35,281 bases of DNA. It comes from CAVTWS01 sp964390555. Lineage in GTDB: Bacteria > Actinomycetota > Acidimicrobiia > Acidimicrobiales > SHLQ01. A program made the translations under genes and the position numbers. Below the pieces are notes generated by a model. It worked only from the letters and a program-made list of their open reading frames with translations, was not told the DNA's origin and searched no databases. Positions 7,817 to 15,423 of the stretch are shown piece after piece (position 1 is the stretch's first letter; every line of letters starts with the position of its first letter). Where the stretch lies: the NCBI GenBank assembly GCA_964390555.1, contig CAYMJU010000088.1, forward strand, positions 1-35,281, written 5' to 3'.

Positions 7817-9759
7817 GAACGGTCTCCGAGCATGACTGAGGGTTCGCGGGGCGGCGCCAGGTCGGCGGCATCGGAGCCGACGCAGCGCAAGGCGCGCCCG
7901 GCATCGGAGCGCACCAACGGCACCGGTTCGGCGCAGGCGTCGACCACCGAGCCGCAGCGCGGCGCGAACCGGCACCCGGTGGGCATCTCGTGCGGCGCCG
8001 GCACCACGCCCGGGATGGACCGGAGCCGCTCGTGGTCCTCGCCGAGCCGGGGCCGGGCCGCCAGGAGCGCCTTGGAGTAGGGGTGCACGGCGGAACCGAA
8101 CAGATCGCCGACGTCGGCTTGCTCGACGACCTGGCCCGCGTACATGACGGTGACCCGGTCGCACAGCTCCTGCACCACGCCGAGATCGTGGGTGACGAAG
8201 ATGACCGACATGTCGAGCTCGTCGCGGAGGCGGCGAATCAGCTCGAGTATCTGGGCCTGGACGGTCACGTCGAGCGCGGTGGTGGGCTCGTCGGCAATGA
8301 GCACCTTGGGCCGGTTCACCAGGGCCATGGCGATGAGCACCCGCTGGCGCATGCCGCCGGAGAACGTGTGCGGGTGGTCGTCGAGACGACGGCTGGCGTC
8401 GGGGATGCCAACCAGGTCGAGCATCTCGATCGCACGCCGGCGGGCCACGGACCTGGACACCTGATCGTGGATGCGGATGGCTTCGACGACCTGCGATCCG
8501 ATCGTGAAGGCCGGATTGAGGCTCGCCATCGGATCCTGGAACACCATCGCGATCTCGCGGCCACGCACCGACCGCAGTTCCTTCCTGGACAGTCGCAGGA
8601 GGTCACGGCCCCCGAAGTGCACCTCGCCCGACGAAATCCGGGCCGGAGGCGACGGCAGCAGCCGCAGCACCGACATCGCAGTCACGGTCTTGCCGCACCC
8701 GCTCTCGCCGACCAGGCCATGGATCTCGCCGCGGCGGACATCGAGGCTGACCCGGTCGAGCACCGGCACCACACCCGAGCGCGAATCGAACCCGAGGCTG
8801 AGATCGCGGATCGACAGCACGATGTCGTCGGCGACCGGGGCCGGGCCTTCGCCGCGTCTCGCGACGGCGACCGACGTGGTCCCCAGCCGATCCCGTCGCC
8901 GTCGACGGCTGCCGCTGGCTCCCCGCAGGGCGTCGCGCATCCCGTCGCCCACGGCGTTGAACGCCAATGTGGTGACCGATATGGCGATGGCCGGGACGAG
9001 CATGAGCCGGGCGTCGGTGACCATGACCTCGAACCCGTCGAAGAGCATCTTGCCCCACGACGCGTTCGGCGGCGGGCTGCCGAGGTTCAAGAAACCCAGG
9101 GACGCCTCGACGACCAGGATCGTGCCGAGGATGATGGAGATCTGTACGAGCAACGGCGACAGCACATGCGGGAAGACGCGCCGGGCGATCACCACGAGCG
9201 ACGGTGTGCCGATCGCCCGCGACGCGTCGACGTATCCCTCTTCTCGCACAGAGAGGGTGAGGCCCCGCACCAACCGCACCTGGCCAGGGATGATGACGAT
9301 GACGAGCGCGATGACCATGTTGCGGATGCCCGGCCCGAGCGACGCGGCGACCGCGAGCGCCAGGACCAGCGGAGGAACGGCCAGCATCGCCTCGGTCACC
9401 CGCATGACCGCGATGTCGACCTTGCCCGACCAGTAACCCGAGGCGAGACCTATCGGGACCGAGATCGCCGTCGACAGCCCGCAGACCGCCAGCGTGGTCA
9501 TGAGCGAGGCCCGAGCGCCATAGACCAGGCGCGAAAAGGTGTCGCGGCCGAGGTTGTCGGTACCAAGCCAGTGATCGGCGGAGAGTCCCTGGTAGCGGTC
9601 GCCGAGGACCTGGAAGTTCGGGTCATGCGTGGCGACGAGTGGCGCGGCGATCGCGGCGACGCCCACCACCACGAGGTACACGAATGCCGCCATGGCCACG
9701 GGCTGACGGGCGAACTCGGCGCCCGCCGCTCGCCAATGCGAGTCGCGGGGCGGATTCAC
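7813..9759 (-). CDS. Fused ABC permease and ATP-binding protein (DppC-DppD)
   Basis: A 648-residue fusion. Residues 1-280 are a DppC-type inner-membrane permease: a first membrane helix near 22-43, the HWLGTDNLGRDTFSRLVYGAR signature (63-83), further helices and the EAA loop EEGYVDASRAIGTPSL (173-188). After an Arg-rich linker (284-305), residues 312-648 are a DppD-type ATPase: Walker A GESGCGKT (351-358), Q-loop FQDPMASL, signature FSGGMRQR (466-473), Walker B VLIADEPTT (486-494), THD His near 523, oligo_HPY tail with CRFAPRC. GTG 9759 overlaps the upstream permease stop (GTGA). Such fusions are known in actinobacteria; here the two halves replace separate genes. Confidence 0.92.
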   Translation of the reverse strand: MNPPRDSHWRAAGAEFARQPVAMAAFVYLVVVGVAAIAAPLVATHDPNFQVLGDRYQGLSADHWLGTDNLGRDTFSRLVYGARASLMTTLAVCGLSTAISVPIGLASGYWSGKVDIAVMRVTEAMLAVPPLVLALAVAASLGPGIRNMVIALVIVIIPGQVRLVRGLTLSVREEGYVDASRAIGTPSLVVIARRVFPHVLSPLLVQISIILGTILVVEASLGFLNLGSPPPNASWGKMLFDGFEVMVTDARLMLVPAIAISVTTLAFNAVGDGMRDALRGASGSRRRRRDRLGTTSVAVARRGEGPAPVADDIVLSIRDLSLGFDSRSGVVPVLDRVSLDVRRGEIHGLVGESGCGKTVTAMSVLRLLPSPPARISSGEVHFGGRDLLRLSRKELRSVRGREIAMVFQDPMASLNPAFTIGSQVVEAIRIHDQVSRSVARRRAIEMLDLVGIPDASRRLDDHPHTFSGGMRQRVLIAMALVNRPKVLIADEPTTALDVTVQAQILELIRRLRDELDMSVIFVTHDLGVVQELCDRVTVMYAGQVVEQADVGDLFGSAVHPYSKALLAARPRLGEDHERLRSIPGVVPAPHEMPTGCRFAPRCGSVVDACAEPVPLVRSDAGRALRCVGSDAADLAPPREPSVMLGDRS

Positions 9760-10715
9760 GCCACCTCGATCTTGGGGTTGAGCCATCCGTACACGACGTC
9801 GACCAGCAGGTTGATGATGGCGAACGCCAGGACGAAGATGACCGCGACCCCCTGGATGACCGGGATGTCCTGAGCGGTGATGGCCCGAACGAGATAGTCG
9901 CCGAGCCCGGGGGCGGAGAAGATCCGCTCGATGATCACCGTTCCACCGAGCATGCCGCCGATGAGCAGACCGGCGACCGTCACCGACGGGATCGCCGCGT
10001 TCTTGAACACGTGTTTGGCGATGACCGACCGCGGGGAGCAACCCTTGGCCCATGCAGTGCGGATGTACGGCTCATCGAGCGTGTCGATCACGCCGGCGCG
10101 GATCTGGCGGGCGAGCCGGGCTGCGATACCGACGCCGAGCGCCAGCGACGGAAGCGTGATCGAGCGGAGCCAGTCGGCGATCGCGAAACCGGGACCGCTC
10201 GTGATGCGGGTGAAGCCGACGGCGTCGAACCAACCGAGCCCGCTGGCGAAGAAGTTGACGAGCAACAAAGCGAGCACGAAGTTCGGCACCGCCAACCCGG
10301 CGCTGGTCACGAACAGCAGCACTCGGTCGACGATGCCGCCCTGGCGAGCGCCGCTCCACAGGCCGATCGGCACCGCGAGCAGCAGGCCGATCAGCACCGC
10401 GCCGGCGACGATGCTCAACGTGACCGGGAGCCGGTGGCGGATCTCGTCGGCGACGTTGCCACCGCTCACGACACCCTCGCCGAGATCGAACCGGACAGCG
10501 TCGCCGAGCCAGCGCCCGTACTGCACGAAGAAGGGGTCGTCGAGACCGAGTTCATCGCGTATCTGCTCGATGCGTTCGGGCGTGGCGGTCTGCCCGCCGG
10601 CCAGGACCGTTGCGGCGTCGCCCGGGACCAGAGCCATGAGGGAGTAGGCGCCAAGGGTGACGAGGATCATAGTCGGTACCAGGAGCACCAGCCGACGCGC
10701 GACGAGCTTCAGCAC
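9756..10715 (-). CDS. ABC transporter permease, DppB type
   Basis: A 319-residue inner-membrane permease with about six hydrophobic helices. The DppB/OppB pattern is clear: VARRLVLLVPTMILVTLGAY (first helix), LVPGDAATVLAGG, the long loop ATPERIEQIRDELGLDDPFF, QYGRWLGDAVRFDLG, and a C-terminal EAA-type loop (YIRTAWAKGCSPRSVIAKHVF) then IIERIFSAPGLGDYLVRAI. GTG 10715 is chosen because GGTGAGG lies 5 nt upstream and the conserved N-terminus starts there; a GTG at 10829 with its own AGGAG would add 38 Pro/Gly-rich residues. It is the first gene of the importer operon, behind a predicted operator at 10870-10885. Confidence 0.92.
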   Translation of the reverse strand: MLKLVARRLVLLVPTMILVTLGAYSLMALVPGDAATVLAGGQTATPERIEQIRDELGLDDPFFVQYGRWLGDAVRFDLGEGVVSGGNVADEIRHRLPVTLSIVAGAVLIGLLLAVPIGLWSGARQGGIVDRVLLFVTSAGLAVPNFVLALLLVNFFASGLGWFDAVGFTRITSGPGFAIADWLRSITLPSLALGVGIAARLARQIRAGVIDTLDEPYIRTAWAKGCSPRSVIAKHVFKNAAIPSVTVAGLLIGGMLGGTVIIERIFSAPGLGDYLVRAITAQDIPVIQGVAVIFVLAFAIINLLVDVVYGWLNPKIEVA

Positions 10716-10869
10716 GGATACCTCACCGGGACCGATCCATGTCGGCTCGCCTGTGCGCTGGGGCGCGCCAGACCGTCGACCCGGCGAGCCGTCGGCGTCG
10801 GTGTGACCGGAGGGCGCGAGAACCCCCACGCTCTCCTGCGTCGTCGGATCGGAGCACCATTCGACAAAC

Positions 10870-10890
10870 TGTCACTCGACTGTCACTCTA
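10870..10890 (-). promoter_or_regulatory. Promoter and shared-motif operator of the peptide-type importer
   Basis: TGTCACTCGACTGTCA at 10870-10885 matches 12 of 14 defined positions of the TGRCAGT-N2-ACTGYCA motif found at four other sites in this window. On the minus strand a TAGAGT -10-like box (10890-10885) runs straight into it, nearly as in the amidohydrolase promoter at 16.8 kb. A bound dimer would cover the transcription start. The predicted leader to dppB is about 165 nt, longer than at the other sites. Confidence 0.5.
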
Positions 10891-10932
10891 TGGAGCGTCG
10901 CCGATGCCCGTCAAGGGAACGCACACCTTGTG

Positions 10933-10956
10933 GGACCCGGGCCCGGGCCCGGGTCC
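10933..10956 (-). terminator. 24-bp perfect GC palindrome, probable terminator hairpin
   Basis: A perfect 24-base inverted repeat made of alternating GGG/CCC blocks, starting GGACCCGGGC and ending in its complement. It lies 34 nt past the stop of the fused Liv permease and would form a very strong GC hairpin. A smaller hairpin (CACA-CCT-TGTG, 10922-10932) adjoins it. There is no U tract, as is common in high-GC actinobacteria. The role as terminator between the two importer operons is inference; a protein-binding palindrome is an alternative. Confidence 0.5.
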
Positions 10957-10989
10957 TCGCGAACCGGGGCCGCACGCCCTTGTTCGTCG

Positions 10990-13041
10990 TCACGGGTCGG
11001 CAGGTGTCGCTTTCTCCGCCCGGCGGGCCGCGGAGCGCGCTTGGCCGTGCAGCACGAACCCCTCGGGGTGTTTCGCGAAGTGGATCGCGGCCAGCCCGAA
11101 CAAGATGAACACCCAGTACGACGGGACAGGGAAGAACTCGGGGATCCGGTCGGGGCTGCGGAGGATCCAACCCAGGAACTCGCCCTTGAGGATCACGGCA
11201 TCGAACAAGACAGAGGACATGCCGGCCTGGATGGCGCCGTTGACGCTCGTGACTCCCAGCACGGCCACGATCACCACCCAGAACAGTGCGTTGAACGGTG
11301 GAAAGCTGGTGGCGTAGTTGACGTCGCGCTGCATCATGGCGAGGAGCCCACCGCCGATGGCCGCGATCGCCGCCGAGATCGCGAAGGCCATCCCCCGGGC
11401 CCGGCTCGAGGAGATGCCGATCGACTGGGCCGCCACCTCGCTGCCCCGGAAGGCCGACAAGGTCCGGCCGACCGTCCCCCCCTCGATGTTGAGCACCGCG
11501 ACGGCGACGAGAACGAGCACCGCGAGTGAGAGGACGAGGAACGACTTGTCGCTCTCGAAGTCGATCGGCCCGAGCGAAGGTCGTGGCACCGCCGTTCCCG
11601 CGAACACCGTGGTACCGCCGCCCACCCACGAGAGCTTCACGACGACGCTGTCGAAGAAGTAGGCGAAGGCCAAGGTCCCGATCGCCGTCCAGACGCCACC
11701 GAGTCGCCGCAGAGGAATCGCCAGCACCGCGCCGACCGCCGCGGCGATCACCGCCCCGATCACCAGCGCCGGCAATGCGGGCACGCTGTGCTCGGTCGCC
11801 AGCTGGAACACGGAGTAGGCGCCGATCGCCGCAAAGGCGCCCTGGCACAGCGAGATCTCGCCCGCGAAGCCGGAGAGCACCGTTATCGACAGGAAGATCA
11901 CCGACATCACCACCCCTTGGGTGACGATGAACAGCCACGCCCGATCGGCCCTGGAGAACACGACGAGCCCGACGGCCACCACGATCAACAGGTTCACCGC
12001 GCGCTGGCGGTTCACCTGCCGGCGGTCTCGTACGGATCCACCCCGGTATGGCGGCGGTGGATCCACGCCCGACAACGGATCGGTCACCTCGCGGGACGAC
12101 CGTATCGCCGGCACGAACACCAGCACCAGGAACAAGACGACAAAGGGGATCGCCGACGAGGCGTTCTCCTGCAGCGGTTCGAGCCAGGAGTAGCGGTTGC
12201 TCCATCGGGGGAGGAAGGTGTTGACCTGCGCTATGAAGACCCCGAGCCCGAGCCCCCCAGCGAGAGCCAACGGAAGGCTGGCCAACCGACCGATCGCCGC
12301 GCCGGCGATCGCGATGATCATCAGCTGGAAGAAGTTGCCGGCGGCGAACGTCTGGAACCGGGGGGCGATCAGCACGCCAGCCAGCCCGGCGAACAGCGAC
12401 GAGAGCATCCACGAGGCGGCCGACACCCGTTCGGCGTCGATGCCGTTGAGCTCGGTCAGGCGAGGGCTCTCGACGACCGCCCGCATCTGCAAGCCGAGGC
12501 TGGTGAATCGAAGGATCATCCCCATCCCGACGGCGGCGAGGCCGGCGACAGCCATGGCCGCGAGCTCGTTGCGGCTGAAGGAGTACAGCCCGAAGACCTC
12601 GTAGAGGACGGTGTTCCCGCCCGGCAACATCCCCTCGGGAGAACGCCCGGGGATGATCTCGAACCTCGCGATCCAGTCGAACAGGCTGGGCAGGGCCACG
12701 GAGAGCCCGATGGCGACGACCAGCTTCGGCAACGCGCCCGCCGTGCGTAGGTTCCGGAAGATCAGGCGCTCGAGGATCAGGCCGAGCAGCGGCGCGACCA
12801 CGACGACGGCGACCACGAGCGCCGGCACGGTGCTCCAACCCCAAGCGACCTTGAGCTTGAAGTAGAGGGCCGCGGAGACGTAGGCCTGGGCGCCGAACGC
12901 GAGGTTGAACACACCCGAGGTCTTGTAGGTCAGAACGAACCCCAGCGCGATGAGCGCGTAGACGGTGCCTGGCGGCACTCCCTGGAGGATCGCGCGGATG
13001 ATGTCCTCGGGGATCGATGCTCCGACGATCACCGCTGCCAC
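10990..13041 (-). CDS. Fused LivH-LivM branched-chain-amino-acid-type ABC permease
   Basis: A 683-residue inner-membrane protein. Residues 1-313 are a LivH domain (VPPGTVYALIALGFVLTYK, FNLAFGAQAYVSAALYF, the cytoplasmic loop LGLQMRAVVESPRLTELNGI). A polar linker (314-345, with PPPPYRGG) joins a LivM domain at 345-660 (ITVLSGFAGEISLCQGAFAA, and the EAA-like loop GRTLSAFRGSEVAAQSIGI at 525-543). It would form both halves of the channel in one chain. GTG 13041 is used, but GTG 13032 overlaps the stop of a 22-codon upstream frame (GTGA), which could make that the true coupled start. No LivG or LivF ATPase gene is in the window, so they must lie elsewhere or be shared. Confidence 0.92.
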   Translation of the reverse strand: MAAVIVGASIPEDIIRAILQGVPPGTVYALIALGFVLTYKTSGVFNLAFGAQAYVSAALYFKLKVAWGWSTVPALVVAVVVVAPLLGLILERLIFRNLRTAGALPKLVVAIGLSVALPSLFDWIARFEIIPGRSPEGMLPGGNTVLYEVFGLYSFSRNELAAMAVAGLAAVGMGMILRFTSLGLQMRAVVESPRLTELNGIDAERVSAASWMLSSLFAGLAGVLIAPRFQTFAAGNFFQLMIIAIAGAAIGRLASLPLALAGGLGLGVFIAQVNTFLPRWSNRYSWLEPLQENASSAIPFVVLFLVLVFVPAIRSSREVTDPLSGVDPPPPYRGGSVRDRRQVNRQRAVNLLIVVAVGLVVFSRADRAWLFIVTQGVVMSVIFLSITVLSGFAGEISLCQGAFAAIGAYSVFQLATEHSVPALPALVIGAVIAAAVGAVLAIPLRRLGGVWTAIGTLAFAYFFDSVVVKLSWVGGGTTVFAGTAVPRPSLGPIDFESDKSFLVLSLAVLVLVAVAVLNIEGGTVGRTLSAFRGSEVAAQSIGISSSRARGMAFAISAAIAAIGGGLLAMMQRDVNYATSFPPFNALFWVVIVAVLGVTSVNGAIQAGMSSVLFDAVILKGEFLGWILRSPDRIPEFFPVPSYWVFILFGLAAIHFAKHPEGFVLHGQARSAARRAEKATPADP

Positions 13042-13097
13042 CTCGGTCTCAAGTTGAGCTGGCTCACGTCGCGCAGGCTCACGTCGAACAGGCTCAT
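13029..13097 (-). CDS. Possible 22-residue repeat-encoded leader peptide
   Basis: A short frame from ATG 13097, 11 nt after the isomerase-like gene, encodes MSLFDVSLRDVSQLNLRPRW plus QR and stops at TGA 13029-13031. The stop overlaps an in-frame GTG of the fused Liv permease (GTGA), the same coupling used three other times in these transporter genes. The codons come from the 15-bp tandem repeat, giving a five-residue period (LFDVS, LRDVS, QLNLR). The ribosome site is weak. It may be a coupling peptide or only a by-product of the repeat. Confidence 0.3.
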   Translation of the reverse strand: MSLFDVSLRDVSQLNLRPRWQR

Positions 13098-13105
13098 GTC
13101 GAACA
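13046..13105. repeat. 15-bp tandem repeat, three near-identical copies plus one degenerate
   Basis: Units lie at 13061-13075 (GGCTCACGTCGCGCA), 13076-13090 (GGCTCACGTCGAACA) and 13091-13105 (GGCTCATGTCGAACA), with a degenerate unit at 13046-13060 (10 of 15 positions). The array fills the gap between the isomerase-like gene and the fused Liv permease. A unit of 15 bp keeps a reading frame, so it reads through on both strands. Confidence 0.8.
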
Positions 13106-13107
13106 GC

Positions 13108-13887
13108 TCATGACCAGTAGGGCACGGCGGCGTCGTGGACCAGTCGGACGTACTCGGCCACCGGCAGGCGACGAAGCTCGTCGCTCAGGACCTGCAGGCT
13201 GACGATGCCGTCCCATCCCCGGCGGCGGAAGGTCTCGGCGAAACGCTCGAGTGGGAGTACGCCTTGGCCGGGCAGAGCCCGGCGCGTCATCGCTTCCTCC
13301 AAGTCGAGCGGGCCGAGCGGGGACAGCGCGTCGGCGAACTGGAGGTACGCAATCGCCTCCAACGGCACCGTCTCGAGGTCGTCCCACCGGGGCGGCCTGA
13401 TGCAGTAGTTCCACGAGTCGATGACCAACCCAGCCCGGCCCGGGCCGGCGACGGCGAGCACGTCGAGCGCGTCGGCGATCGTGGCCACCGGTCCCAGCGG
13501 GCTGAACTCCACCGCCAACCCAGCTCCAGCCTCTGCGATCCGCGCCGCGCCGCGAGCAACGGCGTCGGCCACGGCGTCGGAGAGCCCGACCTGGAACGTC
13601 GTGAGCACCCACCGGGCGCCGACGGCAACGGCATCGGCCGCCAGGCGCTCGCACTCGTTCAGGGTGGCCTCGGCATCGCTGGTCACCTGGAGACCCAGCA
13701 GTTCGTGGCAACCGAGCCCCGCCGCATCGAGAACGGCCCGCGCCTCGGGTTCGAAGCGGCCCGAGACCAGACCGACGTGTGTGAACCCTGCCGAGCGGGC
13801 CGCGGCCGCCAAGGTCTCGGTCCCGACCCGACGCCGGGTGTCCGGCGTGAGAGCGAGCATGGTGCCGGCCGGGTGGAAGTGCCTCAC
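13108..13887 (-). CDS. TIM-barrel protein, sugar phosphate isomerase/epimerase-like
   Basis: A 259-residue protein (250 from the internal ATG 13860) of the xylose isomerase-like/AP endonuclease 2 TIM-barrel family. Seen: LAAAARSAGFTHVGLVSGRF, ADAVAVGARWVLTTFQ, GLAVEFSPLGPVATIADAL (barrel Glu), GLVIDSWNYCIRPPRWDDL (Asp then the usual His replaced by Asn), AIAYLQFADALSPLG and a closing WDGIVSLQVLSDELR. GTG 13887 overlaps the stop of the binding-protein gene (GTGA), matching the coupling style here; ATG 13860 is the alternative. It sits between the binding protein and permease of one importer, so it probably acts on the imported compound. The Asn in the metal region suggests altered chemistry. 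Confidence 0.78.
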   Translation of the reverse strand: MRHFHPAGTMLALTPDTRRRVGTETLAAAARSAGFTHVGLVSGRFEPEARAVLDAAGLGCHELLGLQVTSDAEATLNECERLAADAVAVGARWVLTTFQVGLSDAVADAVARGAARIAEAGAGLAVEFSPLGPVATIADALDVLAVAGPGRAGLVIDSWNYCIRPPRWDDLETVPLEAIAYLQFADALSPLGPLDLEEAMTRRALPGQGVLPLERFAETFRRRGWDGIVSLQVLSDELRRLPVAEYVRLVHDAAVPYWS

Positions 13888-15329
13888 TCGAACCGGGTGG
13901 GCGTGGGCGGAGCGAAGGGCGCCGACTCGCTCTCCCAGCACAGGAACGGTTCCTCGGGCGTCGCGGGTGGCATCGGCTCGGGTACGCCGTCGATCACCAG
14001 CATGGTGATGCGGCAGTACGGCCCCACATCGTCCACGGTCTCGGGACTCACGGCGCGCTGCGTACCGACATCCCACGGCGCGATGAGCCCGCCAGCTGTG
14101 AAGTCCTCGATGGCGTTGGTGGCATCGATCACCGAAGCGCGATCGAACGGTGCCCCGGCCCGCTCGATCCCCTCGACCGCCAAGCGAGCCACCACCCAGG
14201 CGTGGGCGGTGATCTCGGGCGCGCCGTTCCCGCCGGTCTCCGCGATCCACTGGTCGAACAGCTCCCGCTCGGTCCCACCCAGGGCCGCCCACGTCGGGAT
14301 CACCGAGGTCTGCACTACCGCACCCTCGTAGGCGTCGGCGTTGTTGGCGAAGAACTCGGCGTCGTACGAGCTGTTCTGCACGAGCACCGCATCGAGGCCC
14401 TGGCGCCGCATCTCCTCACCCACCGACTTCACTCCGTTGGCGTCCATGCAGGTGAAGACGAGGTCCACGCCGGCCTCGACCATCGCGCTCACCTCGGGAG
14501 CCAGGCCGTTGGGCAACCCGAAGTCCAGCCCGGAGTTGAGGTAGACGACCTCGGCCCCACCGACTTCGGGTCCATAGGTTTCGAACGATCCCCGCACGCC
14601 CTCCGCGCAGATGGCCGACGACTCGACCGAGTAACCGAGCGCCGCCACCTTGGTCGCACCCACGGTCTCGGCGATGAACGCCTGGTCGACACGGTCGCAC
14701 TCCACGCAGCTCGGCGCCGGCGAACCGAAGAGGTTGGTGTTCACGGACTCGGCCGGTGCGGTGAGGTAGGCGTAGACCGGGACTCCTTCCCGGGCGAACT
14801 CGGCGTACGGCGTGGGTACCAGCGGCGAGGCGAACACCCCGAAGACATCGTTGTCGCTGATGATCTCGAGGGCCAACTGCTGGCCCCGGCCGAGCTCGTC
14901 GTTCAGCTCCTCGGAGATCACCAGATCCCGACCGTGGACACCGCCGACGCTGTTGCGGTAGGCGAAGTAGGCCGCGACACCATCGGCGAAACACTCGAGG
15001 TAGCAGCTTCCGGTCGGGTTGTTCGCGGTAGCGGTGGCGAGGACGGCGAAACGGATCTCGTCGTCGGTGACCCCGGGAACGCCATCGATCGAGACGAACT
15101 CGGTGGTCGGCGTCGACTCGTCGGCCGCTGCCGTCGTGGTGGTGTCGCCGGTCGTGGCGCCGCCATCGTCGGTCGCCTCGGTGGTGGATTCGGTCACCAC
15201 CGTGGTCGTGGTGTCGGCTGGCGCCGCGTCGTCATCGTCGTCGGAGCCGCACGCCGCGGCCACGAGCCCGATGAAGGCGAGAAGGACTAGAAGCCGACGC
15301 TTCGAGCTCGACCGATGACTTCGTTGCAT
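13884..15329 (-). CDS. ABC transporter substrate-binding lipoprotein, branched-chain-amino-acid type
   Basis: A 481-residue type 1 periplasmic-binding-fold lipoprotein. The N-terminus is a basic stretch (RSSSKRRLL), a hydrophobic core and lipobox LVAAAC, followed by five Asp and a Thr/Asp-rich tether of about 60 residues. The mature part shows RFAVLATATANNPTGSCYLE, AYFAYRNSVGGVHGRDLVI (the family's N.GGv.Gr.l pattern) and EIISDNDVFGVFAS. ATG 15329 is chosen because a purine run (GGGGGAA) lies just upstream, whereas the frame otherwise opens at a TTG at 15341. It is the first transporter gene after the amidohydrolase, and its stop overlaps the TIM-barrel start. The ligand is unknown; this family also imports aromatic and terpenoid acids. 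Confidence 0.92.
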   Translation of the reverse strand: MQRSHRSSSKRRLLVLLAFIGLVAAACGSDDDDDAAPADTTTTVVTESTTEATDDGGATTGDTTTTAAADESTPTTEFVSIDGVPGVTDDEIRFAVLATATANNPTGSCYLECFADGVAAYFAYRNSVGGVHGRDLVISEELNDELGRGQQLALEIISDNDVFGVFASPLVPTPYAEFAREGVPVYAYLTAPAESVNTNLFGSPAPSCVECDRVDQAFIAETVGATKVAALGYSVESSAICAEGVRGSFETYGPEVGGAEVVYLNSGLDFGLPNGLAPEVSAMVEAGVDLVFTCMDANGVKSVGEEMRRQGLDAVLVQNSSYDAEFFANNADAYEGAVVQTSVIPTWAALGGTERELFDQWIAETGGNGAPEITAHAWVVARLAVEGIERAGAPFDRASVIDATNAIEDFTAGGLIAPWDVGTQRAVSPETVDDVGPYCRITMLVIDGVPEPMPPATPEEPFLCWESESAPFAPPTPTRFE

Positions 15330-15405
15330 GATTTCCCCCAATTGTCAGGTCGCCACGACGACCAGCCGGTTCCCCAGCTAGAACATGCGCGGACAGGGAC
15401 GTTCT

Positions 15406-15420
15406 CGCGCCTGCGGCGCG
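15406..15420 (-). terminator. Small GC hairpin after the amidohydrolase gene
   Basis: CGCGCC-TGC-GGCGCG forms a perfect 6-bp stem with a 3-nt loop, 3 nt past the amidohydrolase stop, flanked by direct GTTCTC repeats. It lacks a U tract and the next gene begins 77 nt later on the same strand, so it may only attenuate transcription into the transporter genes. Confidence 0.3.
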
Positions 15421-15423
15421 TTC

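Noticed and set aside
7990..9873. A 627-codon plus-strand open frame
   Set aside because: It is antisense to the fused permease-ATPase, whose motifs are complete; the translation is low-complexity and Arg/Asp/His-rich.
13046..13105. Tandem repeat considered as a CRISPR array
   Set aside because: Units are directly adjacent with no spacers and no cas genes are nearby.
15341..15347. Half-site ATTGTCA before the Liv-type binding-protein gene
   Set aside because: Only one half of the shared operator is present; the other half does not match, so it is not counted as a site.
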